NCBI RefSeq assembly: GCF_005863245.1
Contig: NZ_VBUT01000007.1
Coordinates: 352,870-416,869, forward strand
Direction: 5' to 3'
Length of the DNA stretch: 64,000 nucleotides
From: Nocardia cyriacigeorgica
GTDB taxonomy: Bacteria; Actinomycetota; Actinomycetes; Mycobacteriales; Mycobacteriaceae
The first letter of the stretch is position 1, and each line of letters begins with the position of its first letter. The position numbers and the translations under genes are program-made. Under the pieces are notes generated by a model that had not been told where the DNA came from, did no database searches, and saw nothing but the letters and a program-made list of their open reading frames with translations. Below are positions 1 to 9,755 of this stretch, one piece after another.

Positions 1-896
1 AACCGGCCGACGGCTTCGGCGACCTCGCCCGGCTGTTCCAGGATCACCGAGTGCCCGGCGCCGTCGATCGTCACGAAATCCGCGTAATCGATCGCGGCAA
101 CCATGGCGACCGAATGCGACGGCGGGGTCATCAGGTCGGCGGAGCCGCACAGGATCATCGTGGGGATCTTGGACAGTGCAGGCAGCACGTCGGTGCGGTC
201 GTAGCTCATGAAGGAGCTCAGGAAGCTCGCCATCGTGACGATCGGCGTCTCGTTGTGCATCGCGTAGGCCAGGGCCAGCACACGGGCGCTGACCTTGCGG
301 TTGCCGAACTCGGCGATGCGGATCACGGGCGCGAAAACCTTGCAGGCCACCCGCTTGGCCCGCTGCATCAGGCGCGGTGCGCGGCGGACGGCGGCTTGGA
401 AAGCGGCGATGATCGGGTGGCGGAGCAGCCGGCCGAAGCCCGCGTCGGCGAGCCCGCTGGCGGCGGTCGCGATGAGGCCGACGCCGACGATGCGGGTGCC
501 GATCTCATGCGGGTTCTGGCCGACATAGGTCAGCACCGTCATGCCGCCCATCGAGTGGCCCACCAGCACGACCGGCCCGCTGGGCGCAACCGCGTCGAGC
601 ACCGAACGCAGGTCGTGGCCGAGCTGTTCGAGGTTGTAGGTGCGGCTCGAGGCGGCCGCCGAGTCGCCGTGCCCGCGATGGTCGTAGCAGACGACCCGAG
701 CCTCGGGGTTGTCCCGCAGCAGAGCATCGCGAACATCGGTCCACGACTCGGTCCGCAGGCAATGCCCGTGCACGAGGACGACGGTCAGCTCCGCATCCCG
801 GCGCCCGTACTCGCGCACAGCCAGCGCGACGCCATCATCGGTCGAAACAACGGCACGACGTTCTACCGAGCGGGCAAACATGCTGGTGATCGACAT
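1..896 (-). CDS. alpha/beta-fold hydrolase, 3-prime end outside window
   Basis: Serine hydrolase of the alpha/beta superfamily; substrate unknown. Reading inward from the ATG at 896 (GGAGG-like RBS six bases upstream), the oxyanion HGH lies at residues 43-45, a DHRGHGDS segment at 72-79, and the nucleophile elbow GHSMGG at 113-118 with Ser115. A late GAGHS supplies the likely catalytic His. At least 298 residues are present and no stop is reached before base 1, so the protein is cut by the window edge. Similar proteins include epoxide hydrolases, lipases and non-haem peroxidases; no cap-domain feature lets me choose. The long forward ORF over this region is a shadow. Confidence 0.85.
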   Translation of the reverse strand, partial: MSITSMFARSVERRAVVSTDDGVALAVREYGRRDAELTVVLVHGHCLRTESWTDVRDALLRDNPEARVVCYDHRGHGDSAAASSRTYNLEQLGHDLRSVLDAVAPSGPVVLVGHSMGGMTVLTYVGQNPHEIGTRIVGVGLIATAASGLADAGFGRLLRHPIIAAFQAAVRRAPRLMQRAKRVACKVFAPVIRIAEFGNRKVSARVLALAYAMHNETPIVTMASFLSSFMSYDRTDVLPALSKIPTMILCGSADLMTPPSHSVAMVAAIDYADFVTIDGAGHSVILEQPGEVAEAVGR

Positions 897-1029
897 CGGA
901 GCCTCCGGTTCACGTGCGGTGACGTGATCTACTCTGCGCCGATCCGGCCGCCGTTTTCAGAGCCCCGAGTGCTTGGTCCGCTCCCCCGAGGGTGCGCAGA
1001 ACCCCACCAAGGTGGGTAACCCCCCGTAC

Positions 1030-1413
1030 TCACCACAGATGCAGATGACTCCGCACGTCGTCGTACCCGTCGATTGCCCGAGCGTCGACGTCAGTCGGAT
1101 CGGCCTCGGCACGAGCCGCCAGCGACTTCACCAGCGCGAAGGCATCATCGCCGAGACGCCCGCATCGCCGCGCGATATGCCCCAGGCACAGCCCCGCCAG
1201 TCCGAGCAGCGGACTACCAGACACCGCCCGCGTCCCGACCTGCACGCACCAATACTCGACGAACTCCCTGTCATCGTCGTTCAATGCGCTCCCGACCAGA
1301 ACGTCCGCGGCCTCCCCCTCGCTCGTGCGGTCACGCAACGCACGCTCCAACGTCTCGACGACGACCTCATGGGGCAGTGCGGGCGGGTTCTCGAACGTCC
1401 GGTGGGTGTGCAC
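1030..1413 (-). CDS. hypothetical protein, 127 aa
   Basis: Small acidic, alpha-helical-looking protein starting at a GTG. I recognise no family. It is rich in Ala, Leu, Asp and Glu with no signal peptide, membrane span or metal motif. It ends just downstream of ychF on the same strand (53 bp gap), so it may be co-transcribed behind ychF. The length and helical repeats would fit a HEAT-like or immunity-type protein, but that is only an impression. The start is uncertain because no clear RBS precedes the GTG. Confidence 0.55.
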   Translation of the reverse strand: MHTHRTFENPPALPHEVVVETLERALRDRTSEGEAADVLVGSALNDDDREFVEYWCVQVGTRAVSGSPLLGLAGLCLGHIARRCGRLGDDAFALVKSLAARAEADPTDVDARAIDGYDDVRSHLHLW

Positions 1414-1466
1414 TGTGGGAGATTACTGGCGCAGCGGGGCCACAACCAGGCCTTTTCGTCGGCCGG

Positions 1467-2546
<1,080 letters not shown>

Positions 2547-2584
2547 GGATAGGAGAGTCTACGCGGGTCTCACCCTCCGACCGC

Positions 2585-3511
2585 TCAGGGGATCAGCACG
2601 ACCTTGCCGAGGTTGGCGCGCTTCTCGATGACGGTGTGCGCGGCGGCCGCGTCTTCCAACGCGAACTCCGCGTGCACCGCCGGACGCAGCAGCCCGGACG
2701 CGAAGTACTGCCACAGCTCCTGCCGCCAGTGCTCGTAGACGTCGGGCTGCTCGCGCGCGATGCGGGCGATCTGGAAACCGGTCACCGATTTGGCGCCGGA
2801 AAGCAGGTCGAAGGCTTCCAGGGTGCCGCCGCCGGAGCTGTAGGCGACCAGGCGTCCACCGGTGCGCACCGCGGCGAGGGCGGGTGCGAGCAGCTCACCG
2901 CCGACGGCGTCGAGGGCGTAATCGACGGGCGCGCCCCATGAAGAGTCTTCGTAGGCGGCGACCTCGTCGGCACCGAGCTCGCGCACGAAATCGGCCTTGG
3001 CGGGATCGGAGACCGCGCCGACGACCCGCGCCGCACCCCGGATCCGGGCCAGCTGCACCGCCAGATGCCCGACACCGGACGCGGCGGCGGTGACCAGCGC
3101 CGATTCACCCTCGGCGGGGTTCGCCGCACCGAGCGCACCCAGCGCTACCAGGCCGCTGCGCACCAGCGCCACCGCGTCGACCGCCGACGCACCGTCCGGG
3201 ATCGGCGAGGCCATCGCCACCGACAGCAGCGCGTAGTCGGCGTACCCGTGCCCGAAGACGAGGCCGGTCACCCGGTAGCCGGGCGCGTAATTGTCCACTC
3301 CTTCGCCGACGGCGACCACTTCACCGGCGATCTCGCCGCCCAGCGGAATCGGCTCACGCTGCTCGCGCACCTTCCGCACCACCGGCAACGTCACCCCGAC
3401 GGCTTCGACGCGGACGAGCAGCTCGCCCGGACCGGGCGTCGGCACATCGACCGAGACGATCTCGAGCACCTCGGGACCCCCGCTGTGCTGGTATTGCACC
3501 CGCCGCATCAC
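2585..3511 (-). CDS. zinc-independent MDR oxidoreductase (quinone oxidoreductase-like)
   Basis: Medium-chain dehydrogenase/reductase of the NADPH:quinone oxidoreductase branch. It has the GroES-like N-terminal fold (about residues 1-125) and a Rossmann domain with AAASGVGHLAVQLA (about 140-153), but none of the Cys/His ligands of zinc alcohol dehydrogenases. Its 308 residues are normal. The start is the first of two adjacent ATGs behind a GGAGG. It likely reduces quinones or enones with NAD(P)H in the cytosol. Its promoter region faces an AraC-family gene transcribed the other way, which may regulate it. Confidence 0.9.
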   Translation of the reverse strand: MMRRVQYQHSGGPEVLEIVSVDVPTPGPGELLVRVEAVGVTLPVVRKVREQREPIPLGGEIAGEVVAVGEGVDNYAPGYRVTGLVFGHGYADYALLSVAMASPIPDGASAVDAVALVRSGLVALGALGAANPAEGESALVTAAASGVGHLAVQLARIRGAARVVGAVSDPAKADFVRELGADEVAAYEDSSWGAPVDYALDAVGGELLAPALAAVRTGGRLVAYSSGGGTLEAFDLLSGAKSVTGFQIARIAREQPDVYEHWRQELWQYFASGLLRPAVHAEFALEDAAAAHTVIEKRANLGKVVLIP

Positions 3512-3715
3512 ACCTCCAGGCTTGGTTCAGGAGCGGTAACGGTAACCACATTTCGGCGCTACCTCACAGGTCCAACTACCCCCGAGTGCGCCATCTCACG
3601 CCAGATGCGCGCTGGTAGAGAGGCACGTCACGCGCCCGTCGGCGTGTCCGGAAGCCTTGCGCGGCGTGTCGGGCGGCGTAGCGTCGATGCCATGGCTCCG
3701 ATCTCGGAGGTGGTG

Positions 3716-4534
3716 ATGGCGCGGCCGGCGCCGGGGCTGGCGGCGTTCATCGACCGCTATGTCGGCTACCGGATGACGGGGTATCCGCCCGGCCTGCATC
3801 GGGGACTGCCGTCGCGGCATATGACGTTCATCGTGGCGATCGGGCCGACCATCGACGTCGTCACGCAGACCGATGCGAAGCAGGCGCCCGCCGACTACCG
3901 CTGTGTGCTGAGCGGGTTGCAGCCGGGGCCGGCGGCGATCGCGCACAACGGGACTCAGGAAGGTGTGGCGATCGAGCTGACGCCGCTGGGCAGCCGGGTG
4001 CTGTTCGGTATGCCGGCGGGCGAACTGTGGAACATCTCGGTGGAGTTGTCGGATGTGACGGGACCGGTGGCTCAGCAGCTGGCCGAGGAACTGCATCTGC
4101 ACGCGCAGTGGCCGCGCCGGTTCGAGGCCTGCGATCGGGTGCTCACGAAGCTCGCCCACCCGGATCGGGTGGTGGCGCCGGAGTTGAGCTGGGCGTGGCG
4201 GGCGGTGGTCGGCTCCGGCGGGACCGTGCCGGTGGGGCCGCTGGCCGAGCGGATCGGGTGGAGCAGACAGCATCTGACGCGACGGTTCGGGGCCGAGTTC
4301 GGACTGAGCCCGAAGCTGGCCGCGCGCATCGCCCGTTGCGATCGGGCCAAGGCGATGCTGGCGCGCACGCCGTCGTTCATCAGCATTGCTCAGATCGCGG
4401 CGACCTGCGGATATTACGATCAGGCGCATCTGAATCGGGATTTCGCGGAGCTGGCCGGATGCAGTCCGACGACCTGGCTGGCCGAGGAGATTCCATCTGT
4501 CCAAGACCCGGAGGAGCCCGGCGGACGAGGCTGA
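3716..4534 (+). CDS. AraC-family transcriptional regulator
   Basis: The C-terminal half carries the two helix-turn-helix motifs of AraC/XylS proteins (segment with LAERIGWSRQHLTRRF and IAATCGYYDQAHLNRDF); the N-terminal half is an effector-binding beta-rich domain. I place the start at the ATG at 3716 because GGAGG sits five bases before it. An in-frame ATG at 3692 (8 residues longer) lacks an RBS. It lies four bases upstream of a VOC-family gene on the same strand, so the two form an operon, and it diverges from the MDR oxidoreductase. Effector unknown. Confidence 0.88.
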   Translation: MARPAPGLAAFIDRYVGYRMTGYPPGLHRGLPSRHMTFIVAIGPTIDVVTQTDAKQAPADYRCVLSGLQPGPAAIAHNGTQEGVAIELTPLGSRVLFGMPAGELWNISVELSDVTGPVAQQLAEELHLHAQWPRRFEACDRVLTKLAHPDRVVAPELSWAWRAVVGSGGTVPVGPLAERIGWSRQHLTRRFGAEFGLSPKLAARIARCDRAKAMLARTPSFISIAQIAATCGYYDQAHLNRDFAELAGCSPTTWLAEEIPSVQDPEEPGGRG

Positions 4535-4538
4535 AAAC

Positions 4539-4949
4539 ATGACTACACCAACCTCGACCACCACCCATGTCTGGCCCTGCCTGGCCTTCCGCGACGCCCG
4601 CGCGATGGCGAAGTTCCTCACCGACGCCTTCGGTTTCGAACTGACGGCGCTGTATGCCCGCGAGGACGATCCCTCGGTCGTCGAGCACGCCGAAATGCGC
4701 TGGCCCGCCGGCGGCGGCATCATGTTCGGCTCCACCGGCCGCGACGACAGCGAGTTCGGGCAGCGGCCCGCGGGCGCGGCCTCGCTGTATCTGGTGTGCG
4801 ACGACCCGGACGCGCTCTACGACCGCGCCCAGAAGGCGGGCGCGCGCGTTGTGCGTGAAATGCGCGACGAAGACTACGGTTCGCGCGGTTTCAGCGCCGC
4901 CGACCCGGAGGGCAACCTCTGGAGTTTCGGCACCTACGCAGGCGAATGA
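4539..4949 (+). CDS. VOC-family (glyoxalase/bleomycin-resistance fold) protein
   Basis: 136-residue vicinal oxygen chelate protein with two beta-alpha-beta-beta-beta modules (about 6-65 and 72-132). The pattern LYLVCDDPDALYDRAQKAGARVV and the closing DPEGNLWSFGTY are typical of the glyoxalase-like subgroup. It starts 4 bp after the AraC regulator stop. Function within the family (glyoxalase, dioxygenase or antibiotic sequestration) cannot be decided from sequence. The Asp/His metal pattern is incomplete, so binding without catalysis is possible. Confidence 0.87.
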   Translation: MTTPTSTTTHVWPCLAFRDARAMAKFLTDAFGFELTALYAREDDPSVVEHAEMRWPAGGGIMFGSTGRDDSEFGQRPAGAASLYLVCDDPDALYDRAQKAGARVVREMRDEDYGSRGFSAADPEGNLWSFGTYAGE

Positions 4950-4956
4950 TCCTGAT

Positions 4957-4985
4957 GCGACCCGCCGCCGTGCGGGTCGCTTTCT
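4957..4985 (+). terminator. Rho-independent-type terminator after the AraC-VOC operon
   Basis: Perfect 9-bp stem GCGACCCGC / GCGGGTCGC (4957-4965 and 4972-4980) with a 6-base loop, followed by TTTCT. It lies 7 bp after the VOC stop codon. Confidence 0.85.
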
Positions 4986-5021
4986 ATTCCCGGTGTGCGA
5001 GTTCCCACACCCGTCCGGATT

Positions 5022-5041
5022 AAGTGGACCACAGTCCGCTT
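5022..5041. promoter_or_regulatory. operator-like inverted repeat upstream of nitroreductase
   Basis: AAGTGGAC-CACA-GTCCGCTT: 8-bp arms with one mismatch, 78 bp before the nitroreductase ATG. Dyads of this AAGyGGAC form resemble TetR-type operators in actinobacteria; no cognate regulator gene adjoins it here. Confidence 0.6.
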
Positions 5042-5119
5042 GTTTGGTTAACCTCGGTCATCGAAGCGAGCGATCCTTTCCGCTTCCGCAAGGATCTTTT
5101 CGAACGCACAGGAGACTCG

Positions 5120-5731
5120 ATGACCACCACCCAGCCGACCGACCTGCTCGAGCTCGACGCCGCCGCCCAGGACCTGCTGTTCCGCGAGGCGCGCACCGCC
5201 AACACCTTCACCGACGAGCCGGTCGCCGACGAACAGATCCAGGCCATCTACGACCTGATCAAGTGGGGTCCCACCTCGATGAACCAGCAGCCGCTGCGCG
5301 CGGTGGTGCTGCGCTCGCCCGAGGCGCGCGCACGGCTGGTCCAGCACATGGCCGACGGCAACAAGGACAAGACCACCAAGGCCCCGCTGACCGTGGTGCT
5401 GTTCGCCGACAACAACTTCCACGAACACCTGCCGACGCTGTTCCCGCACATGGAAGGCGCCAAGGACTACTACGCCGACGACGCCCACCGCGAGCACTCG
5501 GCCAAACTCAACGCCGCCTTGCAGATCGCCTACTTCATCGTCGGCGTCCGCGCCGCCGGTCTGGCCGCCGGCCCGATGAACGGCTTCGACCACGCCGCGG
5601 TGGAGAAGGAGTTCTTCCCCGAGGGCGGCCACCACGCCCTGGTAGCCATCAACATCGGCAAGCCCGGCCCCGACGCCTGGTTCCCCCGCAGCCCCCGCCT
5701 CGAAGCGAAAGACGTAATCACCACCCTCTGA
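5120..5731 (+). CDS. nitroreductase-fold malonic semialdehyde reductase (RutE/HadB-like)
   Basis: 203-residue FMN-dependent nitroreductase-like oxidoreductase. The N-terminal RTANTFTDEPV, WGPTSMNQQPLRAV and the late GGPMNG-type segment (AAGLAAGPMNGFD) match the malonic semialdehyde reductase subgroup, which reduces 3-oxopropanoate to 3-hydroxypropionate in uracil degradation. No rut genes are nearby, so the physiological substrate could be another aldehyde, quinone or nitro compound. The ATG at 5120 follows GGAGA with good spacing, and the operator-like dyad at 5022 lies in its promoter region. Confidence 0.88.
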   Translation: MTTTQPTDLLELDAAAQDLLFREARTANTFTDEPVADEQIQAIYDLIKWGPTSMNQQPLRAVVLRSPEARARLVQHMADGNKDKTTKAPLTVVLFADNNFHEHLPTLFPHMEGAKDYYADDAHREHSAKLNAALQIAYFIVGVRAAGLAAGPMNGFDHAAVEKEFFPEGGHHALVAINIGKPGPDAWFPRSPRLEAKDVITTL

Positions 5732-5744
5732 TCCGATGGGCGAG

Positions 5745-5812
5745 CTTCGCATAGGTTGTGGCGTTTTTCGGGGCTTGCAACCTATGCGAAGTGCTCGGAA
5801 TCTGTGCGAAAG
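5745..5812. repeat. palindromic intergenic repeat, copy 1
   Basis: Perfect 14-bp arms CTTCGCATAGGTTG (5745-5758) and CAACCTATGCGAAG (5778-5791) enclose a 19-base loop containing TTTTTCGGGG, followed by a degenerate third half-site TGTGCGAA. The same arrangement, including the loop, recurs at 51203-51267. Both copies lie between the ends of convergent genes. Confidence 0.8.
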
Positions 5813-5822
5813 TCGAGGTCGA

Positions 5823-6800
5823 TCAACGGCCGCCGAGACCGGAGAGGGCGATTCCTCGGATGAAGGCTCGCTGGGCTACGGCGTACAGGAGCAGCAAGGG
5901 CAGCAGGATCAGCATCGATGTGGCCATGAGGATGGGCCACTGGGTGTGGTACTGCCCTTGCAGACGCACCAGACCCAGTGTGGCGGTGGCGATCTCGTCG
6001 CGCTGAATCATCACCAGCGGCCAGAGGAAATCGTTCCAGACGGTGATCCAGGTCAGTACCGCGAGCACCATGAGCGCGGGCCTGACCTGGGGCAGCAGGA
6101 CGCGCCAGTAGACCTGCCAGGTGGTGCAGCCGTCGAGGATGGCGGCTTCTTCGAGTTCGACGGGCAGCGTCAGGAAGAACTGCCGCATCAGATAGGTGCC
6201 GAAGGCGCTGCCGAAGACACCGGGCACGATCATCGCCCACGGGGTGTCCACCCAGCCGAAGGCGCGCATGAGCAGGAACTGCGGGATCAGCGTGACGGTG
6301 AGCGGCACCATCAAGGTCGCCAGGTAGGCGAGGAACAGGACCTCGCGGCCGCGAAAGGGCAAGCGCGCGAACGCATATCCGGCCAGTGAGCAGAAGAAGA
6401 CCTGCCCGGCCGTCACGCAGGCGGCGTAGACGGTGGTGTTGAGCAGCATCCGGCCGAGTGGAAGCAGATCGAACACTTCGGTGTAGTTCGACCACTGCGG
6501 ATGAGCCGGTATCGGCGCCGGATCGGTTACCGCGCCCTCGCTCTTCAGCGACCCCGACAACGCCCACAGGATCGGCGTCAGCGCAGCCCACGCGACGACC
6601 ACGAGCGCCGCGTACACCCCGGCCCCCGACACCACCCTGCGCACAATGGCACGGTCGACCCGCACCCCACCGCGATCGCGCCGAGACCGCACACCGTCGA
6701 CCTCGCCCTCGGAACCCACCGCAGCCTCAACCCGCACAGCCGTGCCTCCCGCGTTCCCGCGGCCCACGTCCTCACCTCTCACGCCGCGACCTGCCCGCAT
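5823..6800 (-). CDS. carbohydrate ABC transporter permease, MalG type
   Basis: Inner-membrane subunit of a CUT1-type sugar importer. After a hydrophilic Arg/Glu-rich N-terminus of about 45 residues come six predicted membrane spans and the cytoplasmic EAA loop (EEAAILDGCTTWQVYWRVLLP) that docks the ATPase. I start at the ATG at 6800, which has GGAGG six bases upstream, giving 325 aa; an upstream start at 6839 is open. It follows the MalF-type gene after 214 bp of Arg/Pro-rich coding-like DNA with no clear gene. No ATPase gene is present, so a shared MsiK-like ATPase elsewhere probably energises it. Confidence 0.9.
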   Translation of the reverse strand: MRAGRGVRGEDVGRGNAGGTAVRVEAAVGSEGEVDGVRSRRDRGGVRVDRAIVRRVVSGAGVYAALVVVAWAALTPILWALSGSLKSEGAVTDPAPIPAHPQWSNYTEVFDLLPLGRMLLNTTVYAACVTAGQVFFCSLAGYAFARLPFRGREVLFLAYLATLMVPLTVTLIPQFLLMRAFGWVDTPWAMIVPGVFGSAFGTYLMRQFFLTLPVELEEAAILDGCTTWQVYWRVLLPQVRPALMVLAVLTWITVWNDFLWPLVMIQRDEIATATLGLVRLQGQYHTQWPILMATSMLILLPLLLLYAVAQRAFIRGIALSGLGGR

Positions 6801-7014
6801 CTCTGCCTCCGATACCTCGCCCGCCTCCCCGCAGGCCACGCCCCGTCCGCCCGTGTCGCGCCCGCCCAGCTCCCGCCCCGTGCCGTCACCTCCCCGCCGC
6901 CCACGTCCGCGCCCTGTGAATTCGAGCGCGGCATAACCTCTCGTGGCGTCGCCGGCGATGACACTCGGACTCGCGGCGCCTGCCGCATCCGATCGCCCGG
7001 CCGTGAGTCCGCGC

Positions 7015-8241
7015 TCACCCCTGCGCCTCCCCGCGTCGCGAGTACCTGAGTTGCAGCACCGTCAGCACGAACAGCCCCGCGAACATCACCCACGCCAGCG
7101 CCGACGCGTATCCCACTTCGTAGAACGCGAAAGCGTGCTGGAACAGCATGATTCCGAGCAGGTAGGTGCCGGTCTCCGGGCCACCGTTACCGCCGGTCAG
7201 GGCGTAGGCCTGGTCGAAGGCCTGGACCGAGTTGATGATCGTGATGACGAAGACGAACGACAGCGGCCCGCGGATCAGCGGGATCGTGATCGACCAGAAC
7301 CGACGTACCGCACCGGCCCCGTCGATGCGCGCGGCCTCGTACAGTTGTTCCGGCACTCCTTGCATCGCGGCCAGCAGGATGACGGTGGCGAACGGCACGC
7401 TCTTCCACACCGTGACGACGCTCAGCGACACCAGCGCCAGATCGGGGTCGATCAACCACGGCACCGGCTCGATACCGAACCAGCCGAGCAGCAGGTTGAG
7501 CAGGCCATCGTCGGTGGTGAAGATGAACCGCCACACCACGGCCATCGCCACCGTCGAGGCGACCAGCGGCAGGAACGCGGCGGTGCGGAAGAACCCGATG
7601 CCGGCCGTCGTGCGATTCAGCAGCGCGGCGACGACCAGCCCGATCGCGACCGTCGGCAGCAGAGTCAGCAGGGTAAGAACCACCGTATTGCGCACGGCGA
7701 TCAGGAACAGTGGATCCGCCGTGAACAGCCTCCGGTAGTTCGAAACCCCGACGAACTTTGGCGCACTGAACAAATCCCACGAGAAGAAACTCACATAGAG
7801 CGACACGACGAGCGGCCCGACCAAGAACACACCGACGCCCGCCACATTCGCCGCGACGAACCACCGCCCCGCCCGAGCGCGCCGCCGCACCAGCTGCCCG
7901 GCGGCGCGATGCCCGTTCCGCTCGCCGCGACGACGGAACAGCCAAGGCCGCGCATCCTTCAGCCCGCCGAGGACACGCGGGCGCTGTCGCGGCCCGGAAG
8001 CCTCCGTGCCGCCCGGGTCACCCGCCCGCGCCCGCCGCCCCACCCGTCGACCGGCAGCGTGCTGTCCGTTCCGCCCGCCACGACGGAACAGCCAAGGCTG
8101 CGCATCCTTCGGCCCGCCGAGCACGCGTGGGCGCTGTCGCGGCCCGGAAACCTCCGTGCCGCTCGCCCGCGCTTCGGCGCGCCGAACCTGCGGTGATCGC
8201 GGCTGCCGCCGGCGACCACCCGCACCGCCGCTCCCCGTCAC
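7015..8241 (-). CDS. carbohydrate ABC transporter permease, MalF type, with repeated N-terminal extension
   Basis: The membrane part (about residues 130-408) has six spans and the EAA loop (YEAARIDGAGAVRRFWSITIP), as in CUT1 sugar permeases. The start is GTG at 8241, overlapping the binding-protein stop by 4 bp (GTGA), with AAGGA upstream. The first about 125 residues are unusual: Arg-rich and built from two copies of a 50-residue unit beginning TE(V/A)SGPRQRPRVLGG. A GTG at 7890 would give a normal 291-residue permease without the repeats. The stop/start overlap favours the long form, but internal initiation is possible. Confidence 0.88.
   Translation of the reverse strand: MTGSGGAGGRRRQPRSPQVRRAEARASGTEVSGPRQRPRVLGGPKDAQPWLFRRGGRNGQHAAGRRVGRRARAGDPGGTEASGPRQRPRVLGGLKDARPWLFRRRGERNGHRAAGQLVRRRARAGRWFVAANVAGVGVFLVGPLVVSLYVSFFSWDLFSAPKFVGVSNYRRLFTADPLFLIAVRNTVVLTLLTLLPTVAIGLVVAALLNRTTAGIGFFRTAAFLPLVASTVAMAVVWRFIFTTDDGLLNLLLGWFGIEPVPWLIDPDLALVSLSVVTVWKSVPFATVILLAAMQGVPEQLYEAARIDGAGAVRRFWSITIPLIRGPLSFVFVITIINSVQAFDQAYALTGGNGGPETGTYLLGIMLFQHAFAFYEVGYASALAWVMFAGLFVLTVLQLRYSRRGEAQG
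7870..8157. repeat. 150-bp imperfect tandem duplication in the MalF-type N-terminus
   Basis: Copies lie at 8008-8157 and 7870-8007. Landmark CGACGGAACAGCCAAGGC occurs at 7931 and again at 8081, exactly 150 bp (50 codons) apart, so the duplication keeps the permease frame. Divergence between copies is scattered point changes. Confidence 0.85.
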
Positions 8242-9521
8242 CGCGTGTCCTTCAGCAGCGCATCCACGGTCCGGGTGAGGTCCGGATGCAGCGAGGCCGC
8301 CGGTGCGGCACCACGCAGGACCCGGTTGGCTCCGCGTTCGAGCAGAGCCTGGACCTTGCCCCATGCGGGCGTCACCGGCAGCGCCCGGGAGTGCCGCGGG
8401 CCGCCGGTGAGCACATCCAGGTTGGTGACGTCGCGGTGGGCGGCGGCAAAGGCATCCGACCCGAGCACCGATTTCAATACCGGAACGAACAGCCCGGATT
8501 CGGCGATGATCGCCTGACCCACCGGACCCGTCGCGAATTTGACGAATTCCCAAGCTTGTTCGATGCGCGGGCTGTTGGCCGCGATCGCCAGCCCGGTGCA
8601 GCCCACATCCGTGATCGCGCCCGGTCCGCCATGCGGCCCCACCGGCAATACGGTCAGGTCGATATCGAGATCGTCGTGCCCGGCGAATTCCGAATACAGC
8701 CAATGCCCGCCGAGCACCATGCCCGCCCGCCCGCGCCGGAACAGATCGGGCGCCGAGACCGATTGCTGGTCGGCCACGCGTGGGGCCACCTTGTGCCGCA
8801 CCGCGAGATCGGCATAGAACTGGAAGCCCTCGGCGAAGCGCGGATCACCGAGGTTGGTGCGCATCGGCGCGACCGACGGTGTGAACCAGTCGACGCCGTT
8901 GTTCATCCCGAAGCACGCCGCCGAGAAGTACGGCACCCACGCGTCGGCGAAACCCCAGCGCCCCTTGCCTTTCCGTGACGTCACAGCCGTGGCCGCGTCG
9001 AGGAACTCCTCGAAACTCCAGGCCTCGTCCCAGTTCCTCGGCGCTCGAACCCCGGCCTCGGCGAACAGTTCCCGGTTGTAATAGAGGAACACCCCCGACC
9101 ACTGCTCGGGCAGCGCGTACTGGCCGCCGCCGTAGCGGAAGGTGTCGTACAGCGCGGGAAAACTGTCGCGCCGCAAGGCATCCGCGTACCCAGGGTCGCG
9201 GTCGAGCAGGGTGTTCAGGTCGAGCAGTACCCCGCGCTCGGCCAGCCCGGCATACAGCAACTCCCAGGCCATCATGATGTCGGGGCATTTGCCGCCCGCG
9301 CAGTAGGTGAGCATCTGCTGGAGCGCGTCGGGCCCGGAGACCACCGTGCGGATGCGGATCTCGGGGTGCCGCTTGCCGAACTCGTCGATGATCCGCCGCC
9401 GCACCCGCGCCTCCTCCGGGCGGGCGCCGAAGAAGAAGGTCAGCGCGTCGTCGTCGGCGCCGCATCCACCGGCCAGCAACGGGGCGGCCAGCGCGGAGCC
9501 GAGCAGCGTACGCCGCCGCAC
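8238..9521 (-). CDS. extracellular sugar-binding lipoprotein of ABC transporter
   Basis: Solute-binding protein family 1. The signal region begins RRRTLLGSALAAPLLAGGC, with arginines, a hydrophobic stretch and a lipobox ending in Cys at about residue 20, so it is exported and lipid-anchored. The mature part shows the usual fold (PDIMMAWELLYAGLAERG, FYADLAVRH, AWEFVKFATG). I choose the GTG at 9521, which places the signal peptide at the N-terminus (427 aa); the frame stays open to 9662. First gene of the SBP-MalF-MalG operon; sugar unknown. Confidence 0.9.
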   Translation of the reverse strand: MRRRTLLGSALAAPLLAGGCGADDDALTFFFGARPEEARVRRRIIDEFGKRHPEIRIRTVVSGPDALQQMLTYCAGGKCPDIMMAWELLYAGLAERGVLLDLNTLLDRDPGYADALRRDSFPALYDTFRYGGGQYALPEQWSGVFLYYNRELFAEAGVRAPRNWDEAWSFEEFLDAATAVTSRKGKGRWGFADAWVPYFSAACFGMNNGVDWFTPSVAPMRTNLGDPRFAEGFQFYADLAVRHKVAPRVADQQSVSAPDLFRRGRAGMVLGGHWLYSEFAGHDDLDIDLTVLPVGPHGGPGAITDVGCTGLAIAANSPRIEQAWEFVKFATGPVGQAIIAESGLFVPVLKSVLGSDAFAAAHRDVTNLDVLTGGPRHSRALPVTPAWGKVQALLERGANRVLRGAAPAASLHPDLTRTVDALLKDTR

Positions 9522-9755
9522 GGGGGTGCTCGACAGGGCGGATTCCAGCTCCGGCCTCCTCAGGGCGGATGTGGAGCAGATCGGGCCGCATGGCAGCATA
9601 CTGGCGGCAACTGAAGAGGGTGACCGCCGACACACGACAACGATCCGATCGACCACGATCACGACGCGACCGAACCGCCGCGCCGGGCCATTCCGATCGG
9701 CTACCTTGACACGTGTTTCAGCATCATCCTGCGCGTTTCACAGGAGAGTAGGCAG

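Noticed and set aside
7959..8225. Separate small minus-strand gene over the permease N-terminus
   Set aside because: Another frame of the same 150-bp duplication; the GTGA-coupled frame continues into the permease.
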